Made by a program: the position numbers and the translations under genes
Assembly: GCF_032362555.1 (NCBI RefSeq)
Contig: NC_083511.1
Span: forward strand, 5,952,001 to 6,016,000
Length of the DNA: 64,000 bases
Reading direction: 5' to 3'
Origin: Amyelois transitella
Lineage: Eukaryota; Arthropoda; Insecta; Lepidoptera; Pyralidae
Notes under the pieces: generated by a model
What the model saw: only the letters and a program-made list of their open reading frames with translations
What the model was told of the DNA's origin: nothing
Databases searched by the model: none
In this document: piece after piece, positions 57,063 to 64,000 of the stretch
How positions within the stretch are numbered: the first letter of the stretch is position 1
Layout: the number at the start of each line of letters is the position of its first letter

Positions 57063-58450
57063 TTGGTGTATACTTGTGTCTTCTTCTTCTTCTTCTTAGC
57101 CTTCTTCTATCAGCATTCTGATGTAGGCCTCCTTCATCTCCTTCCATTCTTCTCTATTTTGGGCAGTAAGAGTCCAATTGCTGCCCGCCACCTGCTTGAT
57201 GTCGTCTTTCCATCTCATTTGTGGCCTTCCCCTGGGTCGCTTTTGGTCCCAAGGTCTCCAGTCTAGCAATCTTTTGCACCAAGATTCAGACTTCCTGGCA
57301 ATATGACCAGCCCACTCCCACTTGAGCTTCGCAACTCTTCTGCCGACATCCGTGACTTTGCTGCGCCGTCTTAGGTCCTTATTGGTCACACGGTCTTTCA
57401 GACAGACGCCTACAATTTTCCGCTCCATATGCCTTTGTGCCACCCCAAGCTTGTGTATCACTTCTTGGGTAGTCACCCAGGTTTCGGCGCCATATGTCAG
57501 GACGGGTAGTATGCACTGGTCGAAAATTTGGGCTTTTTGTCGTGACGTCAGGTTCATGTTAAAAACATATTCAAGCTTGGAGTAGGCTGCCCACCCCAGT
57601 CTTATTCGTCTGTCGATTTCGTTACACTGGTTCTCTTTGCCTATTTTAATTTCTTGACCCAAGTACACATACTTTTGGACTTGCTCAATTTCTGTCCCTC
57701 CTACTTCAATCCTGATGTTGTTTTGTTGTTCGGATGTCATAACTTTGGTCTTATCGAGGTTCATCTCCAGTCCTACTCGTAATGATGTGTTGTGTAGGTC
57801 CTCGATCATCTCTTGTAGTTCAGTAGGGTTGTCAGCAAATAAGACTATGTCGTCCGCGAATCGAAGGTTGGTTAAACGTGCACCTGATATGGAAATACCT
57901 CGTTTTTGCCAATTCAGTTTTTTAAATACGTCCTCGACAACCAGCGTAAACAATTTAGGCGATAGGTTATCTCCCTGTCTTACTCCCCTTTTGATGTTAA
58001 TAGGGTTTGTCATCTGCGGTATTGACACTTTCATTTTAGCGTTTTGGTAAACTCTGGCGATCAGCTGGTTGTATCTATGATCAACTCTTGCGTTCCTTAG
58101 CGAGTTATGTACGGCCCAAGTTTCCACGCTGTCGAACGCCTTTTTATAGTCAATGAATGCCAACCACAGTGGCATTTGATACTCGGTAGTTTTCTCGATG
58201 AGGACTCTCATTGCCAGAATGTGCTATATTGTGCTGTATCCCGCTCTAAAGCCTGCTTGCTCGATTGGTTGGTAGAAGTCCAGTTTAGGTGTTATCCTGG
58301 TGGTGATAATCTTGGAGAAGAGCTTGTAGGTTTGTGATAGCAGACTTATGGGTCTATAATTATTTAAGTCCGTCTTGCATCCTTTCTTGTACAATATAAT
58401 TACCACAGCGCTATTCCAACCTTCCGGTAGATCTCCTGATCTCCCGATAC
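57063..58450 (-). mobile_element. 5'-truncated RTE-like LINE with target-site duplication
   Basis: Flanked by the direct repeat ttgtgtattctg(a/g)tc (57048-57062 and 58451-58465, one mismatch). On the minus strand it enters in the middle of the RT domain and ends within 40 bases of the stop codon in a (GAA)n run, the short simple-sequence 3' tail usual for RTE elements. Confidence 0.88.
57096..58448 (-). pseudogene. LINE reverse transcriptase (RTE-like), one nonsense codon
   Basis: The frame starts in the truncation (GRSGDLPEGWNSAVVIILYK), continues with NNYRPISLLSQTYKLFSKII and QAGFRAGYSTI, has one TAG (58226-58224, probably from CAG), then stays open for 371 codons from ATG 58211: LAFIDYKKAFDSVE (RT motif A), RQGDNLSPKLF, LRFADDIVLFADN (motif C, catalytic FADD), NLDKTKVM, KYVYLGQEI and a thumb region to GRPQMRWKDDIKQVAG. 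The N-terminal endonuclease is missing through 5' truncation. Apart from the one stop the RT is well preserved, so the insertion is fairly young. Confidence 0.92.
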
Positions 58451-58627
58451 TTGTGTATTCTGGTCCTATTAAAATAAAGAAACAAATAGATATGTGATGT
58501 TTTATTGAACCCACGTTCTATGTTAATAAAAGTTCGAAAATATTTAATCGCATAATAAATTCATATTATTAAAGGCGTGAATAATTCAACAGACAATTTA
58601 TTCCGTCACAAATCTAACCGTAAAATT

Positions 58628-58842
58628 GCCGTGTGCCCGGAACTTTAGAACAGGACCACTCCAAATCTTTCCTATGGATGTCGCAAAAGGCGACTTATGG
58701 TAAAGGCGATGGGCTCGCAACCTAACACTATTTGAATCTCAATTCCATCATTAAGTCATACAGCTGAACGTGGCCTTTCAGACTTTTAGAGACATTCGGT
58801 TCTGTCTGCCCCGCAAAGAGGAGATTGTATTTACGTATGTAC
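58628..58842 (-). repeat. MITE-like repeat family C
   Basis: Reverse copy: 'gccgtgtgcccggaac', 'ccaaatctttcctatggatg', 'catacagctgaacgtggcct', 'ctgtctgccccgcaaagagg'. It ends just before the coding exon at 58874. Confidence 0.78.
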
Positions 58843-58873
58843 AAATTTTAAGAAATGTTTCCTTATGTCTCAG

Positions 58874-59003
58874 GTGGAGGGGGCGCGCAGCTCAGTGACG
58901 CCGAGAATTGTGATGCTGGCGAACTGAAAGTCTGTGTAGATCTGATACCCAAGACTCCTGTAGGACTACCCAGGACCAGAGAAGAATTGGATTTACATTG
59001 CTC
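58874..59003 (+). CDS. Secreted cysteine-rich protein, exon 2
   Basis: A 130-bp exon between a 3' splice site (tatgtctCAG) and a consensus donor (GTAAGT at 59004); entry phase 1, exit phase 2. It encodes GGGAQLSDAENCDAGELKVC, VDLIPKTPVGLPRTREELDL and HC, with cysteines spaced like those of small secreted disulphide-rich proteins. GC content is well above the surroundings. The exit phase fits exon 3 at 62587 exactly (TC|A). I do not recognise the family; an extracellular role is inferred. Confidence 0.8.
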
Positions 59004-60346
59004 GTAAGTTATTATGACCTACAGACTCACGCACGGGGTGTTTTTTCGTAGGCGTAGGTCACAAACAAATTACAACTATTTTTTCCATACAACTGATATG
59101 ATTTGACAATAGGTTCTATAGGTTACTACCAATATCTTTAGAATAGACCTAGTGACCCGAAATACAGGTTCACATGATACCTAGTACAGGTGCCAGTTCT
59201 CCACAATATCCTTATGTATACTAGGGATGTGCTGATTTTCATTTTGTTGGATCAAACAAGTGTTTAGAGTAATTTTCTGGAGAAAAAACTCTTAAATTAA
59301 AAGCTATATGTTACGAATGACAAGTTTTGTTAGAGATAATCACGAAAACCATTTTTTGTTAACACTGTGAAATGTGGCTTTCGAGGTTATAAGTCTTTAT
59401 AATCTTTTGCCAACCCAAGATAAAAGTTTTGAACAAAATATGCTCTCTCATGCCATTTACAGATAAAATCGTGCATTCGCCTTAAAATGTGAGAAACATA
59501 CTTATATCACCCATATTTGTGTATATAGGCGTGATAAAGGTTGACAAAACCTAAGTGGAATGATGAGGCCCCAAAAAGCTTAACAATAAATAATTCTACT
59601 CCTGGTCCGTATTTAGAAACATAAGAAATTAGGGCTGAACAATATGGACAATTTGAGCGAACTTCTCGAATAATTACCCGAGCGGGCGAGGGACATTCTC
59701 GATATAATAGCTGAAATGTAAGGGCGAAGGTCCCGACTACAGTTTTTGTTTTCTTTTTACTGTTTATATATTGCCAGTATGAATTTAAATTTAAGCCGGT
59801 TTTACTTTTACGTAAGTAGGTATGTGGAAATGATAACCTTTATAAGTAGGCTTTAGTAAGCGCAATTAGAAACTTTTGTAATATATTTTGTACAAATTTA
59901 ACACCATTTTTATATTACACAATTTTTATAATACGGCATAATATAACTATGGAGATTTAGGGAACAAAAAAATATTTTTACTTACCACTGAATTTTTACA
60001 AATCAATATTAATTTTAAAAAATAAAAAAATCCTATTTCCACTAACTTCTAAATTCTTTTGAAGTTCCTTCTGAATAACAAAGACACGGAATAAATCAAA
60101 TAATTTTTACTTGGAACTCCACACTCTGGAACAGCGGAACTTGACAGGCGAAATCGTTAACATAATTCATTCCTCAAATAATAGAACGAATTTTTCCAGA
60201 AGATATAAAAACTATATGTAGGTATATAGGTATATTACCAACCGTTCGTTTTTAGTTTTCAGAAATAATATTTATTAGGGTTTACCATCAAATCAAAGAC
60301 TAAAATAATATAAATAAAAATATTTTTTAATTATTAGTAAAACAAA
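59004..60346 (+). other. Intron 2, first part
   Basis: No repeat or coding feature recognised. A TATA-like string ('tatataggtatatta', about 60220-60235) lies some 115 bases upstream of the exon candidate at 60347. Confidence 0.35.
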
Positions 60347-60410
60347 ATGAAGACAATCATATTTTTCACATTTTTATTGATTGATTTAATACCCACATGT
60401 GCAAAGCCAC
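60347..60410 (+). CDS. Candidate signal-peptide exon of another secreted protein
   Basis: ATG 60347 encodes MKTIIFFTFLLIDLIPTCAK followed by Pro and ends at a perfect donor (C|GTAAGT, 60411) in phase 1. The N terminus is a model signal peptide. It cannot be spliced in frame to exon 3 at 62587, which needs phase 2, so it would begin a separate or nested gene whose next exon I cannot find. It could be chance. Confidence 0.4.
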
Positions 60411-62088
60411 GTAAGTTCTATTTTTTGCGAATTAACTCGATACCTGCCTAGTTTTATAAGTATTTACTTATTTAGCAACTACTCGTCGCCAAATATTTCT
60501 TTGTGTGCAATATAAATAAGTTTGCCAAAAAACGTAATCAAATTACCTACTTACAATTGAAAAATACTTTCAGTGCGCTATTTTGTAAGATAAACGGTAA
60601 GTTAAAATACTGCACAGATAGAGTAGATGCCAGTAAGTTGCCACTGTGCTGACAGTGTGAAAAGTAACTTAATGCATTGTCAGCAGCTGCATTAGCTTAA
60701 ACCGAGACGGGGAAGTTAATTTCTCGTACTCTCATCACGAGTTATATCAGTTAGGCTAATCACGTATTCATTCATGTTTTACTGGTAGACAAATATTTGT
60801 ACGCATCAAAATTTTAATAATTCCACTCGCCTGCTTTACTAAAAATTATGGCACGATTTTTTCAAGAGAACAAAGAAATTTACATAAATTAATATTCTTT
60901 TATTTTTGTTTAAAGTTTATCTGCAATGTTCCTTTATTAAATATTTCAAAGTTATGAACAAAAACATATATTTTAATAAAGGATACCGTTAAACATAAGA
61001 ATTTATATCGTAATCAAAAACCTTTACTTATAAATCAAATCAATTATTATGTTGATAAGTATGGCTAATCTACACTAAGACATTTGTTTTTCAAACCCAT
61101 GTGAAAAGTTAACTGGCGGCCAGGGTTCGATAAAGTAAGAAAAAGTATGGAGATTGCCAAGCAATTTCTTGCCAAAAAATACTAAATTTCGTACGCGAGC
61201 AATTGCCACTGGTAACAAATTTGCGATTAGGGATTCAGTAGAAAGTATTTCTTCTCTAATATCCTATTCTCATTCCTATGTCCTACTAAAATGTTAGCTG
61301 GTGACAAATAATAACTTAAAATATCCTTCTAATCGTATGATGGTTTGTTTCTCCACCACGAAATAATTACCTCCACTTAGACGGATATCCCAATAAGTGA
61401 AACCATTGTAAATCTGTTAGTTGTTATACTCGTAACATATATATTAACAATACTTATAACAATAAAAATCATTCAATAACAAAACAAGTATCTTAATAAC
61501 TTTTTTATTAATAATTAACAATGAAAAATTCGCAGGGAAAACTCACAGGTATTTATATTTTCACCTGAAACATTTCATTTATTTATTACCTACCTACTAG
61601 GTAAAAAGAAAATTCCAATGAAAATAGAACGCACTGATTCTTTTATTTCAGTACCTAAATGAATTTGAAATAAATTTGCACAAAGGAAAAAGAATTCGGT
61701 GACAAAAGGTGTCACTTTTAACAATTCTGTTTAGAGAACAAAAGAGTATTTATAGGAATACCTAACAAAATATCTAATATAATCTGACGAATTTAAACAA
61801 AATTTGTAGTTAGTAAAAGAGTAGGTACTTAATAATTATAATCCAGGTTAGTCAAGATAATTTTAATTGCAAGCACAGCGAAGTAAACTATGGTTAAACG
61901 TTGTTATAGGCAGATGTTGAATTTTAATGCTTTCCTCCGGTTAATATCAATCTACGAATTTGATGGAGCGGATTTAAGGAAAATTAATTGTGTACATACA
62001 TTAATGCCGACTAACATACCTACATATGTCGCAGAAGGCGTTTCGGTTCAGATTAACACTCCATTCCGATCCATACGTGCCGCTTAAT
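60411..62088 (+). other. Intron 2, later part
   Basis: AT-rich; no element supported. Confidence 0.35.
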
Positions 62089-62295
62089 AGTATAAATGCG
62101 AAAGTTTGTGAGTATGTCAGGATGTATGTATGTTTGTTACTCTTTCACGCAAAAACTACTGAACCTACTACGATGAAATTTGGTATGTACCTAGGTAGCT
62201 GAAGACCTAGAATAACATATAGGCTACTTTTTATCCCGTAGTTCCAGCCGGATTGATAGGTTTTCCATGCTGACGAAGTCGCGGGCGGCCTCTAG
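62089..62295 (+). mobile_element. Helitron-like short element
   Basis: 'tagtataaatgcgaaagttt' start, 'cgcaaaaactactgaacc', 'tgaaatttggtatgtac', 'ataggctactttttatcccg', end 'gcgggcggcctCTAG' before T (62296). Same family as 52899 and, in part, 63377-63490. Confidence 0.78.
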
Positions 62296-62319
62296 TCATA
62301 CATATATTTGATTCATACG

Positions 62320-62425
62320 TGCCTCGAAAAGACTACGTGGCCTACATTCAGCTGGCTAAATGTTGGAAGATTCAGATGGTGACGGTAGCTAGCCCATTAC
62401 TTCAAAAAATTATCTCAAGTTTATT
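62320..62425 (+). repeat. MITE-like family C fragment
   Basis: 'gcctcgaaaagactacgtgg', 'attcagctggctaaatg' and 'tagctagcccattac', a diverged middle part of family C. Confidence 0.6.
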
Positions 62426-62586
62426 AACTCCCTTCCTCAATTCCCTTGATCGATTGACTTTTACAATCTGTGCAAGTCTTTTCTTCGCTACCTGACCAGC
62501 ATGAAACCACTATTATGCTTTAGGTTGCACTAGATGAATGTGCCTTTTCCCTTGTCGCCTAACTGTATTATATGTATTTTGTTTAG

Positions 62587-62732
62587 AGCATACCAGACAG
62601 GGATGGCCTGCATGGACGCGTGGATCAAGCGATGTCTACCCACTGACGGGCAGAAGTTAGTCCAGCAACAGATTGGGGGAGCTCGGGCGCTGATGCGATT
62701 CCTGTGCACTAATGAAACTGCACTTAGAAGAG
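62587..62732 (+). CDS. Secreted cysteine-rich protein, exon 3 (gene continues)
   Basis: A 146-bp exon between acceptor TTTAG (62585-62586) and donor G|GTATTT (62733); entry phase 2, exit phase 1. It encodes AYQTGMACMDAWIKRCLPTD, GQKLVQQQIGGARALMRFLC and TNETALRR. Combined with exon 2 this is a regular pattern of cysteines (C, C, C; C, C, C) around predicted helices, as in small secreted helical proteins. One sequon (NET) is present. The fourth exon was not found before the window ends. About 104 residues of the protein are covered. Confidence 0.8.
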
Positions 62733-63376
62733 GTATTTGGTTTGTTTGTTTTTTCAACCCTTGAGGAGCACATTTTTATACAATGTAAAACATAAATGCC
62801 TAAAAAATTAGTTTCGCTTTCATTTACAAGTGTTATATTGAAATTTTTTAATCTTAAAGAAATGGTATATATAATACTAATGAGATGAACCCTATATAAT
62901 AATTAAAACCCCAAAGTTTATGTATTTTGGAGGTTATAAAATTTGTGGAGCGAACTGATTTCTATGGTCTTACATTAAGAAAAATTCAATCATTTTAAGT
63001 ATTTACCCAATTTAAAAGATATATATACATAATTAAAACACCAGGAGGATTAATTGAATTGTAGTATTTATGGTTAATTCAAACTCAAGGCGGTCTCTGT
63101 AAACACAATCTGATTCAACTTCATTAAGGAAAAGTCAATAATTAATATTTATCTATATATAGATACACGAAATTAAAACACCATAAGGGGTTTGATTGAG
63201 TTGTAGTGTTTCTGAGTTTGGTAATAAATATCTTTCCCATTGACAATCTCCTTGAATATTTGCTTAGACATACTTAATTATTTTAAATAATCCTCTCTTT
63301 ATGACTATCTGAGCATTTCCTTTTCTATTCACTATCTTTTTGGTTATCCCTATTTTCTTCCATCCCTACTCATTTC
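62733..63376 (+). other. Intron 3 or flanking, nothing recognised
   Basis: A loosely repeated phrase ('aattaaaacaccaggagg', 'aattaaaacaccataagg') about 130 bp apart (63034 and 63172) hints at an old duplication. Confidence 0.4.
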
Positions 63377-63490
63377 ATAAATGCGAAAGTTACTCTGTTA
63401 CGATTTGAACCGATTTTTATGAAATTTTGTATAAAGATAGAGTTGAAAGAACATTTTATTCCAAATAAGCAACCACGCGACGAAAGCTAG
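63377..63490 (+). mobile_element. Helitron-like short element, truncated
   Basis: 'cataaatgcgaaagttactc' to 'gcgacgaaagCTAG' before T. The middle is deleted relative to the 62089 copy. Confidence 0.6.
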
Positions 63491-64000
63491 TACATATTCT
63501 ATTGACTAAAGCTTGTTCATATGTTATGGCGATTTTAAAATGATCTGTCAAAAAAAACGCGCGAATTGAGAACTTTCTCCTTTTTGACGTCGGTCAAAAA
63601 GTCTATCTACAGGGATTTCGAGTCAATACCGAATGACTGTAGGGTGGATTCAGGCCAGCAATAATACGCTCCCCGTACGGAAGTTCCGTCGACGACATTT
63701 CAATGCGTCTGGTTGCATCGACCGACATTTGCACGTGTAACCACTTATTATGTAAAGACAGAATATAATTTTAAATATAACGTTTAGGTATTTCCATGAT
63801 TATTATATAACGCTGAGACGATTTTACGAGTTGAGTCAGATCACTGAAAACTGACACTGTAGTCACGCAGTTTGTATATTGGGTAAGCATCTAATGTTTG
63901 ACAGATAATGCACAGCCCAATCCGCTAAGTATTAAAACGTATAAAATTTGATGTTAAAGTTCCTTATATGGATCAGGGGTGTAATAAGAGAGCATATTCC
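63491..64000. other. Right edge, with a short perfect hairpin
   Basis: TTTTTGAC-GTCG-GTCAAAAA at 63581-63600 is a perfect 8-bp stem, within a stretch ('acgcgcgaattgagaac') that looks like a common moth repeat. A GC-richer patch at 63650-63735 has no open frame in the phase needed by exon 3. Confidence 0.45.

Noticed and set aside
61536-61548. A 13-bp micro-exon that would link the orphan signal exon (60347) in phase to exon 3
   Set aside because: Splice-like AG and GT around 13 bases are expected by chance in several kilobases; no supporting signal.
60347-62732. Direct splicing of the 60347 signal exon to exon 3 as an alternative promoter
   Set aside because: The phases do not match (1 into 2); the joined frame hits a stop after about two dozen codons.
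1-64000. CRISPR arrays, bacterial operons, rRNA or integrated phage
   Set aside because: No regularly spaced repeats and no prokaryotic gene organisation; introns, SINEs and transposons show this is eukaryotic nuclear DNA.

Overview
The window is nuclear DNA of an insect, most probably a moth (Lepidoptera). It is AT-rich, its genes have short exons with GT/AG introns, and its non-coding DNA is packed with repeats typical of moths: tRNA-derived SINEs, MITE-like families, Helitron-like elements inserted between A and T and ending in CTAG, RTE-like LINE pieces, mariner, pogo and piggyBac relics. The aminergic receptor is closest to the lepidopteran tyramine receptor group. I cannot assign a family or species.

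Layout. 134-364 (-): signal-peptide exon of an unrecognised secreted protein whose other exons lie off the left edge. 1.8-4.4 kb: a complete mariner element (2369-3689, intact transposase) lying between two LINE reverse-transcriptase C-terminal fragments in opposite orientation. 5.9-6.9 kb (+): Nrbf2, the MIT-domain subunit of the autophagy PI3-kinase complex. 9.7-14.3 kb (-): Tmem127, a four-pass endolysosomal protein, convergent with Nrbf2. Its first intron holds a pogo-like transposon with a Helitron nested inside it, and an antisense LINE relic interrupted by a SINE. 17.7-19.1 kb (+): a tyramine-receptor-like GPCR encoded in one exon, preceded by two tiny upstream ORFs. 19-40 kb: gene-poor DNA with many repeats, a 1.8-kb internally deleted piggyBac sitting in a MITE (26778-28588), and two decayed coding relics I could not identify. 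40.7 kb to beyond the right edge (+): a cysteine-rich secreted protein assembled from three phase-compatible exons (40726-40762, 58874-59003, 62587-62732) with an 18-kb first intron. That intron holds a second internally deleted piggyBac (53477-54984), a 5'-truncated LINE with target-site duplications, and two strong hairpins. A second signal-peptide exon candidate (60347-60410) lies in the second intron.

The genes do not form an obvious pathway. Nrbf2 and Tmem127 both act on endolysosomal/autophagy membranes in other animals, but their adjacency may be chance. I found no convincing new multi-gene system. The observations most worth checking are the perfect 25-bp palindrome at 55277-55330, the pre-miRNA-like hairpin at 49019-49090, the pogo element with its dense ATTGCCCA arrays, the two piggyBac deletion derivatives that each keep the N-terminal part and the cysteine-rich tail of the transposase, and the uORF that ends one base before the receptor start codon.

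All gene and family names rest on recognising protein motifs by eye; no database search was run.
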